Below, one piece after another: positions 8,527 through 15,746 of a DNA stretch of 64,000 nucleotides. Position 1 is the stretch's first letter. Each line of letters opens with the position of its first letter. Made by a program: the position numbers and the translations under genes. Below the pieces are notes generated by a model. The model was not told the origin of the DNA. It searched no databases and saw only the letters and a program-made list of their open reading frames with translations. Origin of the DNA: Roseburia hominis (GTDB taxonomy: Bacteria > Bacillota > Clostridia > Lachnospirales > Lachnospiraceae); NCBI GenBank assembly GCA_040702975.1, contig CP159990.1, positions 372,001 through 436,000 on the forward strand. The letters are read 5' to 3'.

Positions 8527-8645
8527 TAGTATTTTGCTGAGAATATGATACGATTAGCTACCGAAGCTTTGGTGTTATAAAGTAGGTAGCCACAGTTGTT
8601 TCAACTATCTGATAATCACTTAAATTAAAATCGCGAATTTCTATT

Positions 8646-8884
8646 ATAAAAAATGCGGAAATAATGAAATGAAACAGGAGTAGAAGATATGGTGCTGATA
8701 GCGGGGTGTTTCTTTCCTGTGACTGCGAATGCAAAACGATAGATAATGAAGATTGGGAAAGACAGATAGAAGAAACTTCAAATAGTATTATATTCATTGA
8801 TGAGGGTAACAGGTTTCTTACTTAGAAAAGAACCTATATAGAGAGATATCTGAGCGGGATAGCATTAATCCCCAATTTGTAATG
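8646..8884 (+). pseudogene. Fossil of the DUF4869/P-loop gene pair
   Basis: This stretch is a decayed copy of the region around 23.77-24.28 kb. It begins with the 13-mer ATAAAAAATGCGG (8646-8658) that is found in front of the intact ATPase at 21.8 kb. It then has the last bases of a DUF4869 gene, and then parts of the small P-loop gene with near-identical wording (GGTGTTTCTTTC, GAAGATTGGGAAAGACAG, TTCATTGATGAGGGTAAC). Two deletions are visible. One removes the Walker A region between the two copies of AGAAGATATG that exist in the intact gene at 23789 and 23931. The other removes about 150 bp before CCTATATAGAGAG. No reading frame survives. Confidence 0.8.
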
Positions 8885-8911
8885 TAAGCGTTTAATTAAG
8901 CGCTTACGTTC

Positions 8912-8985
8912 AATCTAGCTTTTATTGATACCGCATTGTCATACAAGTACCTCTAGATATGATTTCATAACATCTCCACATTTCA
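8912..8985 (-). pseudogene. Fossil of an abiEi/abiEii junction
   Basis: The 74 bp at 8912-8985 match 7793-7867 nearly base for base (AATCTAGCTTTTAYTGAT, TCATACAAGTACCTC, ATATGATTTCATAACATC and so on). They correspond to the end of the antitoxin gene and the start of the toxin gene. It is therefore a leftover of a second abiE copy or of a rearrangement. It carries small indels and no usable frame. Confidence 0.75.
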
Positions 8986-9061
8986 AATAAAGTTATCCCA
9001 GTAACAAAAGATAAGGGAATGTACACTATGCATAAAAAAAATAAAAAAAATAAATATATTA

Positions 9062-9112
9062 TTGACATAAACGATAAAGAAGTATACAATTAGTTTAACA
9101 GACAAACTAATT
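9062..9112 (+). promoter_or_regulatory. Promoter with palindromic operator, copy 1
   Basis: TTGACA (9062-9067), 17 bp, TACAAT (9085-9090). Overlapping the -10 and the start site is the inverted repeat AATTAGTTT-aacagac-AAACTAATT (9088-9112). A protein bound here would block transcription of the C-S lyase gene. The same 22 bp recur at 10339-10360. The MarR protein encoded at 14147 is the natural candidate. Confidence 0.75.
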
Positions 9113-9134
9113 ATGATAAACAAGGAGTGGTGAA

Positions 9135-10322
9135 ATGGAATATGATTTTGACAGAATTGTAGATCGGAAGGACACTTTTGACATGAAGTGGCATTCTAGA
9201 GCAGTAGAAGATTATATTGGGAAGAAGATTCCGGATGACATAATTCCGATGTGGGTGGCAGATACGGAATTTGCCTGTGCTCCGATTATTGTAGAGGCAG
9301 TAAAAAAGAGAGCAGAAAAACAGATTTTCGGATATTGTACGTTACTTCCGGAAGTGTACCGCACAATTTGCTTTTGGCAGAAGAAACGTTTCCATTGGGA
9401 AATACAGTCGGAGTGGATTGCGGCTTTGCCATCGGTTGTAGCAGGAGTTAACATAGCAATCCGATCTTTTTCGGAAAAAGGAGATGGAGTGATTATTCAA
9501 GAACCGGTATATAATCCGTTTGCTAAAATCATAAGGAATGCAGACCGAAGGGTAGTGAATAATGGTTTGAAATGTGTGGATGGATATTATGAAATGGACT
9601 ATGAGGAGTTAGAGATGTTGGCAGCTAAGCCGGAAAACAAAATGATGGTTTTGTGTAGTCCGCATAACCCGGTTGGAAGAGTCTGGATGGAAGAAGAGCT
9701 ACGAAAAGTTGCAGATATTTGTTTGAATAATGAAGTAATGCTGATTGTTGATGAAATTCATAGTGACATTGTGTTTGAAGGGCATCGTCATTTGCCATTA
9801 TTGAGTCTTGATCAAAAATATAGAGAGAAATTTATCTTACTGAATTCTCCGGGTAAGTCATTCAATATATCCGGATTAAAATTCAGTATGGCTATCCTTC
9901 CAAATGAAAGCATAAGGAAGAGATTTTGTGAGATGCAGATTCGGATGTCTCTGGATATCAAAAATACATTTGGTCTCGAAGCTGTAGTTGCAGCATACAC
10001 AGATGAAGGGGAAGAGTGGTTAGAGCAGGAATTATCTTATATGCAGGACAATGTAGAGTATATGCTGAAATTTGTAGAAGAAAAGATGCCGGGGATTAAG
10101 ATGGTAAAACCAGAAGGTACATTTCTTGGATGGTTGGATTTTTCGGGAATGGGACTGACTGAGGAAGATATTTTTCGCAAAATATTTTTGGAGGCCGGAG
10201 TAATCGGCGTTCCGGGAGCATGGTTTGGAAAAGGAGGGGAGCAACATTTAAGAGTAAATTTCGGATGTCCGAGGTCGCTTCTTGTTCATGCGATGGAAAA
10301 AATCAGAGCAGCATTGTATTGA
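9135..10322 (+). CDS. MalY/PatB-type PLP-dependent C-S beta-lyase / aminotransferase
   Basis: A 395-residue fold-type I PLP enzyme of the MalY/PatB (cystathionine beta-lyase-like) subfamily. The family start pattern DRKDTFDMKWH is present. PLP-site residues include SPHNPVGRVW (about 177-187), the aspartate in LIVDEIHSDIVFEG (about 205-218), and the Schiff-base lysine in NSPGKSFNISGLK (about 241-253). Members cleave C-S bonds in cystathionine, cysteine or cysteine S-conjugates to pyruvate, ammonia and a thiol. AAGGAGTGG precedes the ATG. It is followed by a membrane-protein and peptidase operon bearing the same operator, pointing to use of cysteine-containing peptides or conjugates. A plain aminotransferase role cannot be excluded. 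Confidence 0.88.
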   Translation: MEYDFDRIVDRKDTFDMKWHSRAVEDYIGKKIPDDIIPMWVADTEFACAPIIVEAVKKRAEKQIFGYCTLLPEVYRTICFWQKKRFHWEIQSEWIAALPSVVAGVNIAIRSFSEKGDGVIIQEPVYNPFAKIIRNADRRVVNNGLKCVDGYYEMDYEELEMLAAKPENKMMVLCSPHNPVGRVWMEEELRKVADICLNNEVMLIVDEIHSDIVFEGHRHLPLLSLDQKYREKFILLNSPGKSFNISGLKFSMAILPNESIRKRFCEMQIRMSLDIKNTFGLEAVVAAYTDEGEEWLEQELSYMQDNVEYMLKFVEEKMPGIKMVKPEGTFLGWLDFSGMGLTEEDIFRKIFLEAGVIGVPGAWFGKGGEQHLRVNFGCPRSLLVHAMEKIRAALY

Positions 10323-10338
10323 TATTTTTTTACACTAA

Positions 10339-10360
10339 TAGTTTAACAGACAAACTAATT
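10339..10360 (+). promoter_or_regulatory. Palindromic operator, copy 2
   Basis: The 22-bp sequence starting TAGTTTAACAGACAAACTA is identical to 9091-9112. It lies 68 bp before the DUF5058 start. A possible -35 TTGACA at 10376-10381 lies downstream, with only a weak -10 (TGTTAA, 10399-10404). The shared operator makes the lyase gene and the following operon one regulon. Confidence 0.7.
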
Positions 10361-10427
10361 GAAAAACAAAATAGGTTGACAAGGCTTTACATGAGTTGTG
10401 TTAATGAAGAAAATGAGGAGGATATTT

Positions 10428-11156
10428 ATGAATGAAATTTTGAAACTAGCGAATGGACCGGTAATGTGGGCGTTTTCATTGATTACAATCGGAGTAGCTG
10501 TACTACAGTCGATATTAATATTTCGGCAGACACAAAAGTATAATGAGAAAACCAATATGTTAACGAAAAAAGAAGTGAAAGCAAGCTTAAAAGCAGGTGG
10601 AATTGTTGCAATCGGACCGGCAGTATCTGTATTTGTTGTTGCATTAAGTATGATTACATTGATCGGAGCGCCTATTACATTGATGCGTATCGGAATGATT
10701 GGCTCTGCAGGATCTGAATTATCGGCTGCAAGTATTGGAGCACAAATGGCAGGAGTAACCCTTGGAAGCGAAGAATTGACAGGAAAAGCATTGGCGGCAG
10801 CACTATGGTCTATGGCGTTGATGAGCTGTGGATATTTGGTTCTAGTACCTATGATCGCAAGAGGATTGGGCTCCACATTTGATAAAATGTTACAGAAAAA
10901 TTCAGATGGAAAAACATCCGTGGGCGTTTACATTTGTAGTGCAATACTTCCATTTGTGATTTTTGCCGCGCTTTCATATTTTCAGGCAAAAGAAAGTGTA
11001 GCGCATTTAATCGCTTTGATCGTAGGTGGAGTACTGATGGTAGCTACAAATGTACTTGCCACGAAAATGGATAAGCAGTGGTTGAAACAATGGGCAATGG
11101 GTATTTCTGTTTTGGGTGCGATTATTTCTGGTGGAATTGTAAATAGTTTGTTTTAA
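10428..11156 (+). CDS. DUF5058 family integral membrane protein
   Basis: A 242-residue very hydrophobic protein with about six membrane segments (about residues 8-28, 58-82, 118-142, 166-186, 196-212, 220-240). I recognise it as DUF5058, whose function is not established. It contains a small-residue-rich stretch (GMIGSAGSELSAASIGAQMAGV) between segments. I chose the ATG at 10428 because AGGAGG lies 8 bp upstream; an upstream GTG at 10398 lacks a site. A second membrane protein follows 17 bp later. The pair looks like a two-component transporter serving the dipeptidase and peptidase T genes next in line, which is inference from context. Confidence 0.8.
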   Translation: MNEILKLANGPVMWAFSLITIGVAVLQSILIFRQTQKYNEKTNMLTKKEVKASLKAGGIVAIGPAVSVFVVALSMITLIGAPITLMRIGMIGSAGSELSAASIGAQMAGVTLGSEELTGKALAAALWSMALMSCGYLVLVPMIARGLGSTFDKMLQKNSDGKTSVGVYICSAILPFVIFAALSYFQAKESVAHLIALIVGGVLMVATNVLATKMDKQWLKQWAMGISVLGAIISGGIVNSLF

Positions 11157-11173
11157 TATAGGAGAAAGAAGAA

Positions 11174-11728
11174 ATGGAAGAAAAAAAGAAAAATAATGTA
11201 AATGCAGAAAATCTTTATCATAAAGATTATATTCCAAAGGTTCATCGTATTGGAACATTCAGTATGCTTTTCCTTTTAGTATTTAGTTTTGTTCCGGCAC
11301 TTTGGTTATCTTTTGGGATGGATTTCCATCCAGGATGGGATGTGGTAGCAAAAGCCGGTGCAACACAGTTTGGAATGAGTATTTTTACATGGATATTAGA
11401 ACCGGTAATCTACTTCCCGATGATTGGAATTGCTGGAAGTTATATCGCTTTTGTTGCAGGAAATGTAACTACAATGAGAGTTCCGGCGATTACAGCGGCA
11501 CAGAATGCAGTAGAAGCAAAATATGGAACAAAAAAAGCAGAAATTGCAGGAGTATATGGAATCGTATCATCCGTTGTAGTGAACTTCTTTTTCCTTGCAA
11601 TTGTAATTCTTTTTGGTTCGTACATTGCAAATATATTGCCGGAGGCAATTAATGATTCATTGAAATTCGCACTCCCGGGTGTATATGGAGCACTTTTAAT
11701 TACATTTGCGGTTCGGTTAAAACGTTAG
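11174..11728 (+). CDS. Membrane protein, partner of DUF5058
   Basis: A 184-residue protein with a polar N-terminus (about 30 residues, EEKKKNNVNAENLYHKDY) and about four membrane segments (about 28-48, 75-100, 130-155, 160-178). I cannot assign a family name with certainty. It starts 17 bp after the DUF5058 gene with AGGAGAAAGAAG upstream and ends 12 bp before the dipeptidase gene. Order and spacing make it likely that it works with DUF5058 as one membrane complex, perhaps a permease for small peptides. Its length is short for a self-standing transporter. Confidence 0.65.
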   Translation: MEEKKKNNVNAENLYHKDYIPKVHRIGTFSMLFLLVFSFVPALWLSFGMDFHPGWDVVAKAGATQFGMSIFTWILEPVIYFPMIGIAGSYIAFVAGNVTTMRVPAITAAQNAVEAKYGTKKAEIAGVYGIVSSVVVNFFFLAIVILFGSYIANILPEAINDSLKFALPGVYGALLITFAVRLKR

Positions 11729-11740
11729 GAGGGAGTTTAC

Positions 11741-12718
11741 GTGAATTATATTGATTTTCATTGTGATACGTTGATGATGTCTTATCTGTTTGGAAAAAAA
11801 GATATGTTGGAACTTCCAAACGCAATGGTTGATGTAAAACGTCTTAGGAAAGGCGGAACGAAAGCACAGTTTTTTGCGATTTTCATGCCGCCGGACGGAG
11901 CGGAGAAAATGATAGGGCGTCCGGTACCTAAAGATGATGATTACATAGATGCTCTTGTTGAAATCATGAATACGACTGCATCGGATCAGTCTGATATTTT
12001 AGGAATGGCATATAATTATGAAACACTAAAACAGAATGCCGAGAAAGGAAAAATATCAGCATTTTTAACAATCGAAGACGGAAGAAGCGTCAATGGAGAC
12101 TTGGATAAGTTAAAAAAATATTATGATAAAGGTGTAAGACTTATGAGCCTTACATGGAACAAAGAGAATTGCTTTGGCTTCCCGAATTCGAAAGATTCAT
12201 CCGTAATGGAAAAAGGTCTCACTTCATTTGGAAAAGAAGCGATTCCATATATGAATCATCTTGGAATACTCATTGATGTATCCCATTTATCGGATGGGAG
12301 TTTTTGGGATGTAGCCAATCTTTCTGAAAAACCGTTTATTGCATCACATTCCAACTGTAGAAGTATATGCCCGCATCAGAGAAATTTAACAGATGAAATG
12401 ATACGCTGCATTGGAGAAAAAGGCGGTGGAATCGGAGTGAATTTTGGACCGGAATTTTTAAATCCAGATGTATCATGTAAAGAGAGCACGGTTGCAAGGA
12501 TGTGTGAGCATATGGATCACATGATTCAAAAAGGCGGTGAAGACTGCGTAGTGATCGGAACGGACTTTGATGGAATTCGAGGAAATTTTGAAATAGCAGG
12601 TCCAGATTATATGGGATATTTATTTGAGGCTTTGGAAAGAAAAGGTTATTCTTCTCAACTGATCGAAAAGATTGCATATAAAAATGCGGAGAGAGTTATA
12701 CGAGAAGTTTTGAAATAA
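11741..12718 (+). CDS. M19-family (renal/membrane-type) dipeptidase
   Basis: A 325-residue zinc dipeptidase of family M19. The first metal motif is in DFHCDTLMM (residues 5-13). Further family blocks are LTIEDGRSVNG near 105, IDVSHLSDGSFWDV near 167-180, IASHSNCRSICPHQRNL near 190-206 and VIGTDFDGI near 268-276. M19 enzymes hydrolyse dipeptides, including cysteinylglycine and its S-conjugates and L-D dipeptides. The start is GTG with AGGAGGGAG overlapping the previous stop. No signal peptide is present, so it acts in the cytoplasm on imported dipeptides. Peptidase T follows in the same operon. Confidence 0.9.
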   Translation: MNYIDFHCDTLMMSYLFGKKDMLELPNAMVDVKRLRKGGTKAQFFAIFMPPDGAEKMIGRPVPKDDDYIDALVEIMNTTASDQSDILGMAYNYETLKQNAEKGKISAFLTIEDGRSVNGDLDKLKKYYDKGVRLMSLTWNKENCFGFPNSKDSSVMEKGLTSFGKEAIPYMNHLGILIDVSHLSDGSFWDVANLSEKPFIASHSNCRSICPHQRNLTDEMIRCIGEKGGGIGVNFGPEFLNPDVSCKESTVARMCEHMDHMIQKGGEDCVVIGTDFDGIRGNFEIAGPDYMGYLFEALERKGYSSQLIEKIAYKNAERVIREVLK

Positions 12719-12753
12719 CTGAAAGTAAGAGAGAAAGGCAGGCGATATACAAA

Positions 12754-13977
12754 TTGAAAGCTTATGAGAGAATGTTGCGATATATTAAAATTCCAACAGC
12801 AAGTAACAAATCAGCCACGACAGTCCCATCCTCAGAAAATCAATGGAAATTGGCAAACATGTTGGCTACGGAATTAAAAGAACTTGGCTTGACAGATGCT
12901 GCTATAGATGAATCTGGCATTGTATATGCACACCTTGAGGCAACGGATGGATATGAGAATTCGGTAAAATTGGGATTTATTGCACATATGGACACAGTTG
13001 AGGAGGTAACGGGCAATGAGATCAATCCGGTGTTTCATGAGAATTATGATGGAACAGATATTCATTTACCATATGGGAACAATTGCATTACGGTAAAGGA
13101 TTTCCCACATCTTCAGGATATGAAAGGCCGCACAATTATTACGAGTGATGGGACTACGCTTTTGGGGGTTGACGATAAGGCTGGAATTGCGGAAATTATG
13201 ACCATGCTGGAAATCGTCCAAAAGCATCAAATTCCGCATGGAATGCTGTGTGTTGCATTTACACCAGATGAAGAAATTGGTACTGGAATCTTTCAATTTG
13301 ATATACAAAGATTTGGAGCGCAATACGCATATTCTTTGGACGGTGGAGCAGAAGGGGAAATCGAATATGAAAACTTTAATGGAAGCAAAGCGATTTTTGA
13401 TATTCATGGAGTAAGTGTTCATCCGGGTGCAGGGAAAAATAAACTCCACAATGCAAACCTGATTGCCATGGAAATCAACGCAGCAATCCCGTTAGAGGAT
13501 ATTCCGTTTGCTACAGAAGAATATGAAGGATTCTATCATTTGGTGAATATGAATGGAAGTGTGGAGCATGCCACATTGGAATATACAATACGGGATCACA
13601 ATCAAGAATATTTTGAATTCCGTCAGGAGTTATTGCGACATATTGAAAAGAGAATCAATGAGAAGTGGGGAGACAGCACGGTAGAATTAAAAATAACAAA
13701 ACAATACCCAAATGTGGCCGGAATAATTGAAAAGGAGAAACACTTGATTGAAATAGCAAATCAGGCTTGTGAAAAAGTCGGGGTGAAACCAAGAATCGTG
13801 CCAATCCGAGGAGGAACAGATGCTTGTTATTTATGCCTCAATCATGTTCCTTGCCCGAATCTAGGGACTGGGGGTTTTGCATATCACGGTCCGCTTGAAC
13901 ATACTTCGATTGAAGGAATGGATTATGTGACGGAAATCATTGTCGAGATCGTGAAGAAGTATTCCATGATGCAATAA
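12754..13977 (+). CDS. pepT: Peptidase T (tripeptide aminopeptidase)
   Basis: A 407-residue M20B metallo-aminopeptidase that removes the N-terminal residue of tripeptides. Metal and catalytic motifs are in order: IAHMDTVEEV (about 76-85), GTTLLGVDDKAG (about 133-144), TPDEEIGTG (about 171-179), SLDGGAEGE (about 193-201) and GGFAYHGPLEHTS near the C-terminus. Length is usual. The start is TTG, giving the family-typical MKAYERMLRYIKIPTAS; the AAAGGCAGG site is rather far upstream, so translation may lean on the preceding gene 35 bp away. It would supply dipeptides and free amino acids together with the M19 enzyme. Confidence 0.93.
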   Translation: MKAYERMLRYIKIPTASNKSATTVPSSENQWKLANMLATELKELGLTDAAIDESGIVYAHLEATDGYENSVKLGFIAHMDTVEEVTGNEINPVFHENYDGTDIHLPYGNNCITVKDFPHLQDMKGRTIITSDGTTLLGVDDKAGIAEIMTMLEIVQKHQIPHGMLCVAFTPDEEIGTGIFQFDIQRFGAQYAYSLDGGAEGEIEYENFNGSKAIFDIHGVSVHPGAGKNKLHNANLIAMEINAAIPLEDIPFATEEYEGFYHLVNMNGSVEHATLEYTIRDHNQEYFEFRQELLRHIEKRINEKWGDSTVELKITKQYPNVAGIIEKEKHLIEIANQACEKVGVKPRIVPIRGGTDACYLCLNHVPCPNLGTGGFAYHGPLEHTSIEGMDYVTEIIVEIVKKYSMMQ

Positions 13978-14060
13978 ATTTTAGGATTTTGAAACGCCGG
14001 ATATAGTATTTTTAATACATGGCACCGGATAAATTTTGGGTATGAAAATCATTTTCTTAT

Positions 14061-14095
14061 ATGGTATAATAGACACAAAGTGCGTATTATACCAT
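14061..14095 (+). promoter_or_regulatory. Extended -10 promoter inside an 11-bp inverted repeat, upstream of marR
   Basis: ATGGTATAATA (14061-14071) and TATTATACCAT (14085-14095) are perfect inverted repeats with 13 bp between. The left arm contains an extended -10, TGGTATAAT. A repressor binding here would shut off the MarR gene. The sequence differs from the operator at 9.1 and 10.3 kb. Confidence 0.6.
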
Positions 14096-14146
14096 TGTGC
14101 ATGATGCGATGCAATAAATGAATCATGGCGAAGAAAGAGGGATAAA

Positions 14147-14608
14147 ATGTCAGTTAGTACCGAAATTTATCATTTGATTAATCAATTATATACAGTAGAA
14201 TTGATTATGAAGGCGCTGCGTGTTAGGCCGAGAGACTATTTGGGCGAAGAACTTTATGATAATGAGTCGCATACATTGGAAATGATCGTTGAGAATGAAG
14301 GAATCAGTCAGGCAGGACTTACAGAAAAGATGTTTCGCACGAAAGGTTCTACTTCTGTAATGGTGGATAAATTGATTGAAAAAGGACTCGTGTTCCGTGA
14401 AAAGCTGGATAGTGATCGCAGATATTGTGTATTGATTCCGACTGAAAAAGGACGTAAAGTGAATCAGGCACATATCAAACGGGATATGGAACATGCTTCT
14501 ATAGTAGCCGAGAGTATTGATCTGTGCGAAGAAGAAGTAAAACAAACGAATGAATCTTTGGAAAAATTAATCGGATTTTATACCGAATTTCAAAGAAACT
14601 ATCATTAA
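14147..14608 (+). CDS. MarR family transcriptional regulator
   Basis: A 153-residue winged-helix regulator. The recognition region ENEGISQAGLTEKMFRTKGSTSVMVDKLIEKGLVFREKLDSDRRYCVLIPTEKGR (given here by its parts: helices about 50-80, wing about 84-104 with the DxDRR motif) is typical of MarR. Dimerisation helices flank it. GAGGG at 14137-14141 precedes the ATG. It closes the peptidase cassette, in the same direction, and is a good candidate to bind the operators at 9088 and 10339. It is followed by a terminator. Its own promoter carries a different palindrome, so it may answer to another regulator as well. Confidence 0.85.
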   Translation: MSVSTEIYHLINQLYTVELIMKALRVRPRDYLGEELYDNESHTLEMIVENEGISQAGLTEKMFRTKGSTSVMVDKLIEKGLVFREKLDSDRRYCVLIPTEKGRKVNQAHIKRDMEHASIVAESIDLCEEEVKQTNESLEKLIGFYTEFQRNYH

Positions 14609-14645
14609 TGAGAGGGGGCGTTGCAAATAGGTGAATAATCACTTA

Positions 14646-14665
14646 TGGAGTAGCGCTCCATTTTT
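14646..14665 (+). terminator. Short terminator after marR
   Basis: TGGAG (14646-14650) pairs with CTCCA (14656-14660), followed by TTTTT. The stem is short. A small GTGA/TCAC hairpin precedes it. Confidence 0.5.
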
Positions 14666-14666
14666 G

Positions 14667-14716
14667 TGTTGCCAAGCATACCTGAGTGAAGGTCCGGTGG
14701 ACCTTTATCTCGGTTT
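14667..14716 (+). repeat. Conserved stem-loop element, copy 1
   Basis: A TGTTGCCAAGCATAC flank leads into the stem CTGAG-tg-AAGGTCC / GGACCTT-tat-CTCGG with a 3-nt loop, then TTT. The second copy at 24494-24542 has the same flank and a stem of different sequence but the same pairing. Both lie right after a terminator. It may be a dispersed structured repeat or a cis-acting RNA. Confidence 0.55.
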
Positions 14717-14758
14717 AAAAAAAGGAGATATTGAAGAAAGGGAAAGGCGGGAATAAAT

Positions 14759-15517
14759 ATGAATGTATATGCCACATATTTCAGTCCGACAAGTAGTACT
14801 GAAAAAATAGTAAAAATAATTGCTAATGAATTTGGAAAATATCAAGAAATTGATTTGAGCAAAAGAGAAAATACATTCCAACAAACTTTTGATAAAGAAG
14901 ATATTTGTATTATCGGCGTTCCATCTTATGGCGGCCGTGTACCAGCCATTGCGATAGAACGAATGAAAGATTTCCATGGAAATAATGCTAAAGCTATTTT
15001 AGTAGTGTCTTATGGTAACAGAGATTATGATGATACGCTGAGAGAATTGACAGAATGTATGGAAAAGAATGGATTCTCTTGTGTGGCTGCTGTTGCAGCA
15101 ATAGCAGAACACTCTATCATGCATCAATTTGCTACTGGCCGTCCAGATGAGAAAGATAAAAAAGAACTTGTAGAATTTACAAGAAAAATAATGCATAAGA
15201 TAGAAAATGATTCATCATGTGAAAAAATAAAATTACCAGGAAATTATCCATATCGAGAATATAAAGGGGTACCGTTAAAGCCAAAAGCAAAAAAAGGTTG
15301 TACGAATTGTGGACTATGTGCGAAGGAATGTCCAGTAGGAGCTATTTCATTAAGAGAACCTCAAAAGACAGATAAAAATGCATGTATCTCATGTATGAGA
15401 TGTGTGGAAATTTGTCCAAGCAAAGCAAGGAAGGTCAATTCGTTTCTAGTTAAAATGGCTTCAAAGAAAATGAAGGCAGAGTGTGAAAAGAAAAAAGAAA
15501 ATGAACTTTTTATATAA
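14759..15517 (+). CDS. EFR1 family ferredoxin (flavodoxin domain plus two 4Fe-4S clusters)
   Basis: A 252-residue protein. The N-terminal flavodoxin-like domain binds FMN through TYFSPTSSTEKI (about 6-17) and GVPSYGGRVPA (about 50-60). A C-terminal bacterial ferredoxin domain has two CxxCxxCxxxC motifs, CTNCGLCAKECP (about 181-192) and CISCMRCVEICP (about 209-220). The architecture is that of EFR1 electron-transfer proteins common in gut Firmicutes. Partners are unknown; it stands alone between the MarR gene and the AraC regulator. GGCGGG precedes the ATG. The tail is rich in lysine. Confidence 0.88.
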   Translation: MNVYATYFSPTSSTEKIVKIIANEFGKYQEIDLSKRENTFQQTFDKEDICIIGVPSYGGRVPAIAIERMKDFHGNNAKAILVVSYGNRDYDDTLRELTECMEKNGFSCVAAVAAIAEHSIMHQFATGRPDEKDKKELVEFTRKIMHKIENDSSCEKIKLPGNYPYREYKGVPLKPKAKKGCTNCGLCAKECPVGAISLREPQKTDKNACISCMRCVEICPSKARKVNSFLVKMASKKMKAECEKKKENELFI

Positions 15518-15685
15518 TGGGAAAGCAAATCAAATTTCTTGGTGTTGAAGTGGAAAATTGGATAGTGTATTAAATCATATTCAGAATGATGATGATTCAT
15601 TAAAATTGGGAATATTTAATGCTATTTCGTTTGACGATGTTTTTTATTAATTGGAATATATTATGAAAAGTTAAGCAAACAAATT

Positions 15686-15716
15686 TTCTGCCTGTTTATA
15701 TGACACCGTTTTTGTA
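15686..15716 (+). pseudogene. Fossil of a DUF4143 ATPase 3-prime end
   Basis: About 31 bp (TTCTGCCTGTTTATATGACA, then CCGTTTTTGTAA) match the last codons of the intact ATPase gene at 23171-23203, with one base change. It would encode CLPVYMTPFL and a stop. No other part of the gene is found next to it, so it is a leftover end after a deletion. The rest of 15518-15746 shows nothing I can name. Confidence 0.65.
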
Positions 15717-15746
15717 AACGCAATAAAAATCCCGCGCGATACGATA

